The notes: a model not told the origin generated them from the letters alone. A stretch of DNA of 64,000 nucleotides from Setoptus koraiensis (GCA_048013815.1 CM106586.1:21886001-21950000), one strand, 5' to 3'. Counted from the stretch's first letter, positions 38,879 to 51,899 are shown. Translations and numbers: made by a program.

Positions 38879-40660
38879 ACTGACGCAAATTGCTGCTGGT
38901 ATTTATACCAAACGATCAACCTAGTCTCGTATGAATGCAATTTATTAATTGCATCCATACGTAACATTGTTTATTCATAAAGATTGTTGGTTTTATCATT
39001 GTTCAACACATTCAGCCGCACGGACATTTGCCCGCGACGACACTAACAAGCCGCGCCGGTCTAAGCGCCGGGTGTGCCGGCCGTCCGCCGGTCGGGCCGT
39101 CCGGCGGCCGGTCGCGGCCGGTATCTGGCCAGCGGCGACCGCTGCCAAGAGCGAATGCAATTATCTCTTTGTTGTGGAAATTATTGTCCTCTCACAACAA
39201 TAATCACACGATTATCACTGTGCGAATGCGCTTGTGTGTGCGTGTCGACGACAGGGCCGAATCTCGGTGTCAGACTGTCAGTTGAACAAGTTACCTGTGC
39301 GCTGTGGTTGCCGTTGTTGTTGTCAAATATGCTTAATTCTTTGGTTTCGAACGCGGCCAGTCGGACAATTCGCACAATTAGGGCCCGAGACGGGCGATAG
39401 GGTTGCTGTGGTGCATCAATCATGCGGTGGGCGGGTCGCCAGTTCGAAGCGAGCGCCCGAGCACAACAATGCACGGCGACGCATGCAAACGAGCCTCGTT
39501 GGCCGGTTCGCGGTTCGCAGTTCGCGGTTGGCAGCGCGCGGCCCGCCAACCCGCGCTCGACCGTGCGCGTTCGACGCCGACCAGACGAGCCGACGAGACG
39601 AGGAGACGGCCAAAAAGACAACAGACAAAACAGTTGCAATCACGCACCGACCGACCGCTCACCGTTGGCGGCGCCCGAAATGAGCCACTCAATAGATTGG
39701 ATTTTTTAGCGCGGCCGATCATGTCGCTAATCACTTTTCGACGGTCACTCTCGAATCGATTACATTGTGTGGCACCGCGAATCAGCGCACCATTTTACCT
39801 GACAATTGTGAGATGCTCGCTTTCGGCCGATTGTGGGCCGAATTTTCGTTGTTGCCCCAACATTTGCCGTGATTTTGTGTGCAGATTCGCCGTGATTTTG
39901 TTTGCGGATTCGTCGTGATTTTGTGTGCAGTCGCGAGCTTATCGCAAGCAACCATCTCGAACAGCAACAGTTGCCTGTGCACCGTGCGCTCATGTGCCGC
40001 AACTCGATGATTTATTGCCACAAGTATGGCAGCGCTTGGGGCTCCCCATTCGCACAGTGCAAGTTGCACTGGGCCATGTTCCGATGTTCGCGCTGCGCCC
40101 GCGACAAATGATGAATGGGCTCAGTTCGGGTGACATTTTTTCGTTTGTTCTGGTCGATTGTACACAGTGTACAATTTGTGAGAAAAGAGTTGTGTTTGCG
40201 CGCAAATCTCATTAGAGAAAATCATTTCGGAGATGTGGCCAGATAAGCTCTCACTCTTGTCAGTTGGCGGATCGGATCACACCGGCACAGGTAGTGTCGC
40301 CGAGCGGTGACAGCCACAACAAACGAGCACGCACGACACAAACAAAAGAGCACAACGACGACAACGACAACAACGACAGCGACAACAACGACAACAAGTT
40401 TTGTTGTTGTCGTCGTCAACAAAACTCATATTTGGTCGCCTCAGGTGAGTCGCGCTGTTGTCACCAACGGCAGCGACGGCAGCGCCAACAGCGACCACAA
40501 CGACAACACGACAGCAACGACAACAACGACAACGACAACAACGGCAACGACAACAAGTAGCGCCGAAAGCGATTAAGCTGACCGCCAGCACGAGCCGATA
40601 AAGGCTCGTCGAGCGACAACAAAGCAGCAGCAGCTCGACAAAGAAGCCAGAAAAGAATAA

Positions 40661-40704
40661 TGGACAAATGGACAAATGGATAAATGGATAAATGGATAAA
40701 TGGA
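40661..40704. repeat. 8-bp tandem repeat (GACAAATG/GATAAATG)
   Basis: Five and a half copies. Confidence 0.95.
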
Positions 40705-43230
40705 GAATAAAAAGTCAATTCGGTGCTTCTTTTGCGCCGCCGAATGCGCAAAAGAAGCTCCTTTCAAATGTCGACGCTCGTTTGTTCGGGCCGTCGCCGG
40801 GCCAGACGGGCCAAGAATCGTGATACCGCTTGCGATGCCGCTTGCGACTTGTGACCGGCAAAGGCCAGGGCGACACAAAAGGGAGCACACAAAAGACTTG
40901 CAACTTGTAGGTTACAAGTGGCAACTTCTGGGGGCCACTTGCCAGCCACATGACTCATGACCCGGCTCGGCGCGGCGCGGCTGTCCGCGCGCCCGTCTCC
41001 CGAACGCCGCCCGTTGCCGGCGCGTCATTCGCGCCGCCGAGACAGCCGATGGGAGTCACAATTGCGCGGCGCAATCGCGGCGCACAATTGGAGCTATTCA
41101 TTAATGGCCGCTGCTGCTGATTAACAGCCTGTTGGCCAGTGTTTTTCTGGCGGCCGTCGTGGCGATCGTTTGCATCGGAATAGTCGGCACTCGGCCGGGC
41201 CGGGCCGGCCGACCAGCCGATCGGGCGAGCGGCCGGCCGTCCAGCCGATTGGGCGAGCGGCAACGCCTCTGAGTGTGGCGATCGAGCGGCGCTCGGAATT
41301 GGCCGAATCCAATTGCGGCGAGCATCGCCGACCGATTATCATCTGCTCGCGAGTTGGCTGGCCGCGACCGGCCAATTGCCGGCCAATTGCGAGACACACA
41401 AACTAAACTAATCAATGATAAACCTGTTGTAGCTATTATTGTTGCATCACCACTGTGTCGTCGCCTTTTGCCGTTGGCCAACAACAACAACAGCGGCAAC
41501 AACAACGGCAACAACAACGGCAACAACAACGACAACAACAGCGACAACAACAGCGGCAACAACAACGACAACAACAGCGACAACAACAACAGCAACAGCA
41601 GCGACAACAACGACGCCGGCCAAAAGTCGGTTAGTGTCAGTTGTGTAATTATTGTTGATGTGCGACACGCAATAGCTATTATGGCCAGTGAGGGGCCACT
41701 CGTGTGACGTCTTCCATTTAACAAGTTGTTGTTGTTGTTGTTGCTGTTGTTGTCGCTGTTGTTGCGGCAACGGCAACACCGACTGACACACAAATGCTTG
41801 TGCGCCGCCCAATGGCCGACTCGCAAATGATTGCTCTCTCCTCACCTTGATAATTTAACACATGCGCCTTGTAATTCCAATCGAGTAATTATTTGAATAA
41901 CAACAGCGCAGTTCGGACAGCTCGAATGGCTTTTAATGTTATCGTCACATTCATATATTGTGTCGAAATTACAATCTGTCTGTATTGAAGCACGAAGGCG
42001 ACCATTGAGTCGCAACAACCAGCAAACAAACAAACTCGCCAGCAGACAGCAAGCACTAACGACACTCGAGAGGTGCGTGTGTGCCCGCAAATTCCAGCCT
42101 TGCGTTGCCATACCTGGCCGCCAGTTGGCCGCTTAAAAGCTGTGTGTTAATACCTGTGCCTATAAGCGAGCCTGTTGCCTGCCCGACAGGTGAGTTAGAG
42201 TTTAAATTTAGCTCAGGTGAGCGGCGGCTCATTTGTTTGAATGGTGGCGCTGTGGCGACCACGCGAGAGCCTCGCTAATGAGCTAATTGGCGCCAAACAA
42301 CCAATTTTGCGTTTGCGTTTGCCTGTCTGGCCACAACTACGGCACGCAGTATTGCGCAATAATATCGCCATTATTGCCCAACGATGGCGTTGCCTCGATA
42401 GTGGCGCGTCGATAGCGGCGCGCTGATACTGGCGCGCTGCTGATACTGGCACGTCCTTGTAGCACGTGGCGATAAACTATCGCCAGCCCGGCGTGTTGCG
42501 CCATTGTTGCTCAATGGTTCCATTGACCGGCCATTGACCAATCGGACACAGTCGGGCAACAGCGGCCGGCGGCGCCCGAGACAGCGGACACCCGGCGGCC
42601 GGCCAAACAAGTGCGCACCGGCCGCACAATGGCAACGCAATAACAGTGCCATCACAGCGTAATCACAATGCGCTCGCAACGCAATCGCCGACAAATCGCC
42701 CAGCAATCACAACACATTCACAATGGCACACCGGGCCGGCAGTATCACAAATATCCGATAATTATCCGTCGTGAGCGCGGCAGTATCGTCGGCCGGCCGG
42801 CGAGTCGCAATTATGCAACACGCGCGCGCTCAACATTCGACAATCTCAAGTTGAGATGATGGCCCGAGCAAAAGTTAACAACAAGTCAGTCGACATCGCA
42901 CCAGATGCGGGCGCCCCTGGCGGCGGGCCCTCAAAGTTGGGCAGCGGGGCGGAGGTTCGTGGCGCCAGCATCGCCGCTGGTGGCTGCCGCCAGCAAACTC
43001 TGTCAAACTGGCGAACTTGTCAGCGGGCGCCACGGTTGGTCCGCTGGCGGCTGCCACGAGTGGCCGGTAATTTTACCTGTTGGCCCGAGCGGTGCGCTGC
43101 CGCTGGCGCGGTTATTTGCGCCGGCCAAGCGGCCGACGGGCATGTAAACATGGCACGGTTGCCGCTGACACTGCCATGATATTGTGAGGCGGCGATGATA
43201 TTGTGATAGTTGTGCGTCGATGCCAAAATT

Positions 43231-43261
43231 AGAATAGATTATTGTTGCCATAATCTATTCT
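43231..43261. repeat. 12-bp perfect hairpin, 7-nt loop
   Basis: AGAATAGATTAT and ATAATCTATTCT around TGTTGCC; an AT-rich stem in GC-rich surroundings. Confidence 0.9.
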
Positions 43262-43943
43262 GACTCGCGAGGTCGTGTCGTCGGTGTCGCCGTTGTTTCG
43301 GCTGCTGTTGCCGTTGTTGTTGCCGTTGTTGTTGTTGTCGCCGCTCGCCTGTCAGGCGGCGCTGATTTCGCGCCAACCGGGCCGACGCGGCCACGAGCGG
43401 CGGTCACGAGCCGACCGGGGCCCGACTGAGCCGCCGAACCACTGGGCACGGACCGACCGACCGGCCGATCGACTGGGCGACTGGGCGACCCAGAGGCCGG
43501 GCGACTCAGAGACCGGCCGACCCAGAGACCGGCCGACCCAGAGACCGGGCGGCAGTGGAACAATGGCGATGATTGATTCGGGCACTTGCCACTGTCAGCG
43601 GGCCGCTCGCCGGTCACCTGGCCGGCCCGTGGCGGGCGCAGTTAGTGTCAACCGCTCGTTGTCAGTACCACTTGCTGCTCCACTTGTGATTGGCGCCCTT
43701 TGGCGGTTGTCGCGACTCTCATTTCGTGGCCCATTTTTGTGTCGCCCGCACGGACAACGGTCAACAGTCAATCGATGCCAGTATGAATATGATTATGGCC
43801 GCCACCGTGGCGACAACTATCAATACAACGGTGCAAACTATATGCACCCTCACTATAATACCAGCGTCTGAGCTGTCGGTGCAACGGGCGCCACAACGGC
43901 GCGCACACGACCGTTTTGTCCGTTTTGTGGCCTCTCTTCTTCT

Positions 43944-44080
43944 CTGGCACCGTCTGGCACCGTCTGGCACCGTCCGGCACCGTCCGGCACCGGCTCGCAC
44001 CGACTCGCACCGACTCGCGCCAAGTCGCACCGGCATGCACCAACTCGAAACCAACTCGAAACCCGGTCGCACCGACCGGC
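43944..44080. repeat. 10-bp tandem repeat (TCTGGCACCG type)
   Basis: About ten copies drifting from GTCTGGCACC through GACTCGCACC to AACTCGAAACC. Confidence 0.85.
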
Positions 44081-44089
44081 ACCGAATTG

Positions 44090-46005
44090 ATAAAAGCGCC
44101 ATTGAAAGCAGCGAGCCGAGTGAACAGGTAAATTGGCTTCGCTCGGGCTGGGCCGACTTTGCCGGTGACTTTGTGGCGCACGATTGTTGCTCGATTGTTC
44201 GGCTCGACCGCGAACAGCGGAAAAGAATCACAATAATGGAATAATGGACAAGTGAGCGAGAACATGCATCATTTCTCGGCGTCGCCCGTAGCCATTAGCG
44301 GGCGCGGCAAGTGCTGGCGCAATTGACACGTCAGCCGCTTCGATTGGGCCCAGTTCTCGACCAGTTCGGCCGACCGATCGGCCGACTGCAAATCTTTTGT
44401 CATTGGCCAACAACAACAGCGCCAACAACAGCAACCACAGCAGCAACAACAGCGGCACCAACGACGACAACAGCGACAACAACAGCGACGACAACAACAG
44501 CAACGACAACGACAACAACAGCATCAACGGCAACACGCTCATTTGCATTCGTTCACCTTGATCGGGCGCCGGAGAAGCGCGCACAAAGGGCGCTCGGCCG
44601 GCATCATTATTCGGTCAGTCTATTAAATCATCATGATGGAAAACTTATTAATTGTCGGCCCGGTTCCTTTGAACCGCACACCGACGAGCGGGCCGCTTGC
44701 CCGCGCCGCGCGCTCACCTGTGCCGTCGGGAGCGCCTGTTATGCCGGCGCGGCCCGATACTATATCAACGGTATACATTGCGATGGCGCCGCCTGGCGGC
44801 CGGTGCAATCTAAATCGAGCCATGTATGTGCGATGTATGTGCGATGTATGTGCGGGCCCACCGCTGGCTAGCTCGGCAATTTGTCTCTGCTGACGGCGCC
44901 CGGCCCGGCGCGAACACAACAATAACTGACGCAGTGCAATATCTGACCGGGCTAATTATCGGTGGCGCGCCGCTGGCCGGCCCGAATAAGCTAATGAGCG
45001 GTCTCATTAGCTCGCGTTGGCTCGGTCGCGCTCTTGCATGGCGGCCGCGTTTTCGCATGGAGGCCGCGTTTTTGCGTGGCGGCCGCGTTTCTCGCCCGAG
45101 CGGCCGGTCGCGAATTTGTGAAACTTTGTGAAATTATGCGGGCGCGCTCACAAGTTGCTCAGTGGCCCGTTCGCAGTTGCTGTCGCTGCTCGTTGGTCGC
45201 TGGTCGCGGCTCTGGCGGCTGGCCGCGACTCGTTCGGGCCGGCGGCAGCCAGCGCAAACGCGATAGGCCGAGCGATGCCAGCAACAACCGCCGACGATTA
45301 GCCGGCCCGGCCCGGCGCGCGCGAGACACCGCCGCGGATAAACAAGAATCCCATAAAATCATCTAAATCATGTTGCGATATTGGCCATGATTATGACTGT
45401 TTGTTGGCACCATTCCGCTGGCCAACGGTCGGCCGCGAGAACGCGCACCGGGCGGCGAGAGTGAATCAATTATTTAACAATTACAAGAGATGCACGGTAG
45501 TTCTCATCGCGTATGCGTAATTGTAGCCGCTGCCGGCGCTGCTGTCAGCCCGTCTGGTCACCTGGGCAGCTGCATCTGCCGGCGAACTGGCGGATCGGAC
45601 TCGGCGCGAACTCGCCGCCGATTGGGCAACGGCCCGCTTCGAATTCGAATTCGAAGCCGAACTCGCAGCCGAAGCGAGCGGCAGCTAATCATGCGTGCAC
45701 CGTTCACACAATGAGACACCGATGAGACACTATGTAATGAGCGCCGCGATGATGAAATATCGCCAATAATTATCATTGTTGTTGCCCGATCAGCGGCACG
45801 CTGGCTGTCAGGCGCGATGGCTGCCGGCCGGCCGGCCGACCGGGCCACTTTGGCCGGCCCGTAGCTGCGCCGATCGGCCCGATGAATGATGACGGCGCTC
45901 GCAACGACGCCGCCTTTCCATCATCATGATGCAATCGCGCCGGTATCACACACGCATCGCATTATGTCGGCAATAACAACTGAATTGCAACCAAAATATA
46001 TATTT
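44090..46005. other. Gene-less DNA
   Basis: CAA/CAG tract 44,408-44,535, ATGTATGTGCG repeats at 44,820-44,855, GCATGGAGGCCGCGTTT-type repeats at 45,035-45,095, octamer at 44,541. No recognisable protein. Confidence 0.45.
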
Positions 46006-46010
46006 TGAGT

Positions 46011-46180
46011 GTGTATTTTGTGAATCGCCAGCCCCGACGATGATGATTCACAAAATATACACAAAATATACACAAAATATACTGAAATATACGCAAAATA
46101 TACGCAAAATATACGGCAACGGTGCACAAAATATACACGAAATTTACAGCAGCGACGCAAAACATTTACGCAAAAATATT
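46011..46180. repeat. ACAAAATATAC tandem repeat led by a hairpin
   Basis: Seven to eight 10-13 bp units of ACAAAATATAC type fill 46,048-46,165. The first unit pairs with 46,011-46,026 (GTGTATTTTGTGAATC) through at least 13 bp, so the array begins with a stem-loop. AT-rich in a GC-rich context. Confidence 0.85.
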
Positions 46181-49100
46181 CACACAATGCATCGCTGCGA
46201 GCAGAGCGGCGCCCTCTCGAGGACACTCGGCGCAACACGATTGGCGAGGGCACGACAAAACGCTGAGCAGGTGAGCAGCGGTGAACAGTGCTGGTGGTGA
46301 CACGATATAGGACATTTTACACAAGGTGCCCTATATTGACACATGGGTGGTTGCTGTGTTGCTGTTGTTGAGTGGACATTGTTGTTGTCATTAGCGCAAT
46401 TGTTTGTTGTAAAAACAAACCGACGACCAGCGAGCCAGCAAGCTCACAACTCACGCCACTGGCTGGCCACTTGTAACTGTTATGCAATAATAATAACGGT
46501 CAGCGCCACAACATATTGCGTCACAACAGCGGTCAGTCATGGCAGTCATGGCAGAGAAATGCCAGTTGCGACCCTATAAGTGACACTAGTGACAAGTGGC
46601 CCTATAACTGTCAGTTGCTGTTGTTGCTGTTGTTGCTGTTGTTGCTGTTGTTGCTGTTGTTGCTGTTGTTGCTGTTGTTGCTGTTGTTGCTGTTGTTGTG
46701 TTGACCCGCTCTGCTAGCTAGGTGATTGTTGGCTGATTAAGCAGCAGCACTATTGACACACACTGGCCAGCGTATTGCGTCACACCGCGGTGTGCTCACA
46801 ACACGTGCTGGCACGTCGCGCGCGTGCTGGACACACAGACATGCCAATGACATGTGCGTGTGTCCAGCCACAACTAACAAGCCACGACAACAGAGACAAA
46901 AACGCAATTGGGTCGAGTTGCCCAACAGCAGCCAACAACCGGCAACAACCGGCAACAACCGACAGCAACCGACCACGACCGACAACAATCGACAACCAAC
47001 AACGACAACAACCAACAACAAGCCGCTACTCGTAACGATGACCACAGCCAGTGACGTAACTGGCGCCATTGTGTGCCTGTTCGCTGTGTCACGTAATTAG
47101 GACGGCCAGTAACGCCAGTCGATAATATTGGGCAACGATATTAGGCGGCAGTGTTGCCCAACAATGTTACGCAACGAAATTGCGCACACAATATTTTGCA
47201 GTATTATCCGGTATTATGCGAATGTTATGCAATATTATGTGGACGTTGCGTAATGTTTGCTCGCTGCTTTTTACCCACGAACAAACACACCAATTCTCGC
47301 TCTAGATCGGCGATGGCCTGAGCTTGGCGCGAGCGGGCAGGGAGTGATTTACATTGCAAATGGATGATTGTGAGCCACTGTTCACTGTAAACAACAATTT
47401 TTACTTTGCACGCTCGCCAGCACGCCGGCCCGACCAGCGCCACGCAGCGGATAGCGGTCGACATGGGGCGGCCAGCGGAACCCGCAACGGAGCGGCGCCA
47501 ACACGCGCCGCACAAACGAGATGCAAACCTGATTAGATTAGTGGCGCGCATCGAGGATAAAATTATGCTAATATTGCCCGCAATGCCAAGTGTGCCCCAA
47601 TATGAAGTTGATATTATCGAGTGCGCGACCGTGTGTTTGCAACTAAATACCACGGCTCGGGCCAAGCCGGGCGCGCCAGTCGGGCCACTAGCGCCAAATA
47701 GCGCAAAATAGCGCAAAATAGCGCCAAGTAGCGCGAAATAGCGGGCGCGGCGGACGCGGCGGACACGACGGGCACGACGGGCAAACATTTATGGCAGACT
47801 GGCTGTTTGCACGTGCTGCTCGTTTGTTTAATTTGCCCGTTTGCTGCCCATTGGCACCATTGTCCGCTGCACAGCAAGCGCACGCGTTAGGCCCCCTAGG
47901 TGTCAGTTTGTGCAACCGGCAGTCTGGACGCCGGCACGAGCTGGCCGTTCGCTCATGTCCGGTTGCCGGCGTTCGGCCGGGCTCGTTGGCGGCCCGACGA
48001 GCGGCCCGCGTCGGGCCGGGTACCGCCGGCGAGTCGAGCGAGAAGGTATCATGGGCCGCGATACTGCACGACAAGTGGATCATCCGCGGACGAAGAAATG
48101 CGCGGACGGTGAAATCCGCAGACGGTGAAACCGGCTCGCAAGTTGCACAACGAGCCGGCGGTTCAGTTTCGGGCCGGCGTGACCGTGCAAATTTCAAGTT
48201 TGAACAGAGTGGATGTCATTTGCACGACCAACACCATTAGCAGCGGCAATTGTTTTTGTTTATTTGTGTCGTGGCGGTTGTTGTTGCTGTCGTTGTTGTT
48301 GTTGCTGTCGTTGTTGCTGTCGTTGTTGCTGTCGTTGTTGTTGTTGTCGTTGTTGTTGCTGTCGCTGTTGTTGTTGGCGCTGTCATGATCCTGTTGCGAG
48401 TCACAACTTGCCACTCGAGCGCGGCCATGTGAAGCAATCAATTCAATCTCGAGTGATACGCCACCAGGTGAACGAAACTAATTAATTCTGTGCTTGCGGC
48501 AATGACGCCGGCTTCATTACGGCATCGCCGGCGCTCCACATTGATGCGGCCGATGCCGCCGGAGCGGCCGTTTGCATGCGCTTGTTTGTAGCCATGTCGC
48601 TGTTGTGTCCATGGGCCGGCCAGTCGTGACGATGACGCACATGACGCGTATAACAACAACCGAGCAACAACAACCGAGCAACAACAACCAACAACAACGA
48701 CCAACAACAACAACGAACGGCCGGTCGAGACACATAATTTACAAAGTTGTTGCTGTTGTTTATGGACATTGCAAGTCGGCCGTGATTGACCGGCCCGGTC
48801 GTGATTCTTTTATGCCTTTGATTTGGCTGTCGCTGTTGTCGCTGTGGTCGTTGTCGTCGTCTCCCTCGCGCCGTCCTCTGTCGCCGTGTCTGTTGGAGCG
48901 CGTGGGTCATGCCGCAAACAGCGCCGACGAGCCGCGGAGCCGCAGCGCCGCAGCGCCGCAGAGCCTTAGAGCCGTAGAGCCGGAGGTCAGAGGCGACCGG
49001 AGGAGACAGGGGAGACCGGAAAAACCAAGGGAGACCGGGAGACCAGGGGAGACGGGCAGATAGCGAAGGTAGCAGAGATAGCAGAGATGGCAAAGATGGC

Positions 49101-49965
49101 AAAGGTGGCCTTGATTGCGCCCGGCAAAGCGGCTCAAATGAAATTGACGCCATTGACCGGACATGAATCGTGCACAGGTGATCGCGGGCCGGATTGTTGT
49201 TGTCGACAGTTGCATGGCACAACACGGTGATACGTTTAATTTGATGGGCAACGCGTGCTCGCTGATGGCCCGTCAGCGCGGCTCAGCTCCGCTCAGCCGG
49301 CCAGCGAAACCAAAATTAAGTTGGGGCGCAATTTGTTGTGTCGGTCAAACTTGAAGAGCGCCTCTCGTTTTAAAGTCGCAACACTCGCCCGGCGAGCAGC
49401 TTTGCCCGTGCTCGTTTGGCTCGCTTCGTTTTCGCTTGTTTCGCTCTGGCCACCGATTGGTCAGTTTGGGCCGGTGCGAGCGACCGTTAAATTGGAAATG
49501 ACATGACAGCCAAACAAGGTCGCTGCCATGCATTATACACATGATAATGCAGCGCCGGCCATGACAGCCCGTTTGTGGCGCATACGTGCAACTTGTCAAT
49601 CAATTGCACATCATGTCGCCTATAAACGAGTGCCAATACACGAGTATTGCCACTCGACAATCGTCCGCTCAGCTTGCGCCACTGACCACTGGTCATCGTT
49701 CGACACGATGAGCACTGTTGAACGAAGTGAGCTGGCTCATCTTGTGTTTTTTGCGCAGCGCACAGTATAATTATTTAATTATTGATTGGATTAGCCGCTG
49801 GCTCGTGCTCATCGGGTTTCTGCGGCCCCGGCCCGCCCAAGCGAACCCGACGCCTGCTCTTGGGCCGCTTCGAGTCAGCGGGTCGGCGGGTCGGCGGCCC
49901 GACCAACCGGCAATTGGTTCGGGCCAGCTGGCGTGGCACGCTAGTTAGCACGATTAATTATATGC
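46181..49965. other. Gene-less DNA
   Basis: CCGGCAACAA/CCGACAACAA decamer tract 46,930-47,030; TTACGCAA at 47,167 and TTGCGTAA at 47,246; AGCGCAAAAT repeats 47,690-47,740; GTT tract 48,271-48,380; AACAACAACCGAGC tract 48,648-48,715; AGAGATGGCAAAG repeats 49,065-49,110; TCACCTG/CAGGTGA near 46,267, 48,465 and 49,177. No recognisable protein. Confidence 0.45.
46614..46698. repeat. (TTGTTGCTG)n microsatellite
   Basis: About nine nearly perfect 9-nt copies; the longest uniform trinucleotide-class array in the window. Confidence 0.95.
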
Positions 49966-49969
49966 GGCC

Positions 49970-50009
49970 ATTGTTGTATTATATCGATGAGTCGATATAA
50001 TACAACAAT
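49970..50009. repeat. 18-bp perfect hairpin, 4-nt loop
   Basis: Arms 49,970-49,987 and 49,992-50,009 are exact reverse complements around the tetraloop TGAG. Confidence 0.95.
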
Positions 50010-51215
50010 CGCCCTCGATTTGTGCGATGGCTGCGATAAACTGACTCGGCCGCGAACCGACGCGCCGACGCACCGAGCGATAATTTCAATTGGCAACAAT
50101 GGAAATTTTCACCGCGAAATTCCAAGAATTCGAGCGAGCCCCGCGAGCCCAACGCTGCCCATCAGCTGCCACGAGCCAGGGTGGGCGTGCCGACTGTGAA
50201 CGGACGGCCAACATCGGGCCGGTCCGATAATTCAAAATGATCCGATCGCTTATAGATTGTCTATAGACACATAACTGTCATATCTGCGCTCGATGGCAGG
50301 CTCGTCAGTCTCGTCAATCTGTGTCACGTGTTCGCGGCCAATCGAAGCGATCGTCGCCATTGGGACGGGCCGTTCGAAATCATTCGCAGTCGGGACGATC
50401 GTTGGCAGCGATCGTTGGAATCGTCATTCCCAATCCGACTGCGAGTTCGACTGCGAACGCGACTGCGAATCCGAAGCCGAACGCGAATCCGAAGCCGAAC
50501 GCGAATCGATTGTCAATCAACGCTTGCGTCGCTGCTCGCGAAGCGGACACAGTCTCAATGGCGAATGTTTGTGCAACTAAACTGGTCGCCCGAAACTGAC
50601 AAGCCAGCTACGCCCCGCGCTGGTTTATTTTTGATTTTTCGCTGCTATTCACAATTTTTCGCTGCTTTTCGAAATTTTTCGCTACTTTTCGTTGTTTTCC
50701 GTCACTTTTCGCCACTTTGGCCGATTTCGCCAGGTTGGCCAGTTGCGCCGGTTTCGCTGAAACTGTTTTATCCACTATCGGGCATTCCGTCAGCAGCGAC
50801 GCGACGGCAAGTGAAAGTTGCACGCCAGCAGCGACCGTAATCGGAAATTGTCAGCTGTGTCGCACCCACGTTCTCGCTCTATTATTAGATTGCCAGCTCA
50901 CTTGCTGGGCCGGCCCACTGGCCAACGGCCAAAAGCAAACTGACCATCCAACCAAGACCAACCGGCCTCCGCTGACCAGTGACTGACCAGTGGCCAGTGA
51001 CTGACCATTGACCAGTGGCCAGCAAACAGCTCGTGAATGGCCATGATTTTTTGACATACGCTCATGTTATACGCGGCTATGTTGGTCGGCTCAGCAATTT
51101 CGAGACGGCTCATTCATGGGCAAACTTATTATCACGACACCCAAATGATAACCTACTCGACTCGCCTCACTCGCCTGACAAGCTCGTCGGGCCGGCTAAT
51201 TGGCACCCTCGCTCC
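50010..51215. other. Gene-less DNA
   Basis: An 18-bp CGAATCCGAAGCCGAACG repeat (50,455-50,510), TTTTCGCTGC-type pyrimidine repeats (50,635-50,715) and CAGTGACTGACC repeats (50,975-51,020). No recognisable protein. Confidence 0.45.
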
Positions 51216-51220
51216 CTGCA

Positions 51221-51291
51221 TATAAATACGCATCTCTGCCCGTATATAAATACCCGTCTCTCCTCGTATATAAATACCCGTCTCTCCCTAT
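51221..51291. repeat. 24-bp tandem repeat x3 carrying a TATAAATA box in each copy
   Basis: TATAAATA at 51,221, 51,245 and 51,269, each followed by CCCGTCTCTCC-type sequence. The even 24-bp spacing shows tandem duplication of a TATA-like unit. Confidence 0.9.
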
Positions 51292-51899
51292 GTGATCATG
51301 TGCACGCTCGGGCCAGCTGCCGGCCGCTCGAGCGACTCAATTGAGACTCTTTCGAGCCGGCTCATGTCATGTGTCACCTGAGGCGCTCAAGTGTCACTTT
51401 GTTTGTTTGTTTGTTTAGCCTTTGACACTGGCTGCTTGATTGAATTGCAACCGCGCTCTCGAGCGAGCGCCGCCAAAACATAACAATTATATTGTCACAC
51501 GTCCCACGCGTCAATCGCTACAAAAACTGCGGTGTCAAAGTGGCTCGGCATGATGGCACAATTGGCACAACATGCCAAGTGTGCTTTCGAATGCCAAGTT
51601 CGGACACAATCGGACCGAATCGGACCGAATCAACAGAATCGGACGGAATCAACAGAGTCGGCGAGAAGCGTGGCGCCACCTCGCGCCCGAGCCTCGGATG
51701 AGTCGGGGATAAGTTGTGGGGCCTCATGGCATGATGCTCGTCGAAGCACAGTCACAGCGTTGGAGTGAGCGTCCAATCAATATACGGTTATTATTTATGG
51801 ATGTGCCTGAGTAACTGATTGCCAAACAGCTGATTGCCAAATGGGCCGTTCGCCTCACAAGTTGTGAGTCACAAGTTGTCAGCCGTCAATTGGCATTTG

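Larger units (their letters stand above)
36975..39005. other. AT-rich compositional island (about 2 kb)
   Basis: GC drops abruptly near 36,975 and recovers near 39,005; inside there are almost no CpG words and none of the CAA/CAG tracts that surround it. Its composition resembles the genic right end of the window rather than its flanks. It holds the broken minus-strand frame, a weaker 93-codon frame (38,075-37,794 minus), a hydrophobic plus-strand frame (37,292-37,570, no ATG start) and a tRNA-like B box at 38,868. I saw no terminal inverted repeats or target-site duplication at the edges. Confidence 0.7.
39010..43940. other. Gene-less GC-rich DNA
   Basis: CAA/CGA tracts at 40,346-40,400, 40,465-40,558 and 41,475-41,610, opposed by a GTT tract at 41,726-41,790; GATAAATG 8-mers at 40,661-40,704; GCCGTGATTTTGT repeats at 39,868-39,930; CAGAGACCGGCCGACC repeats at 43,490-43,550; paired CAGGTGAG words near 42,187 and 42,219. 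A 30-codon Tyr/Asn-rich frame ending at 43,871 looks unlike its flanks but is too short to support. Confidence 0.45.

Noticed and set aside
36975-39005. AT island as a DNA transposon
   Set aside because: No terminal inverted repeats, target-site duplication or transposase motif could be found by eye.
43782-43871. Tyr/Asn-rich 30-codon frame ending in a PDZ-ligand-like Thr-Ser-Val
   Set aside because: Too short, with no splice acceptor or homology to support it.
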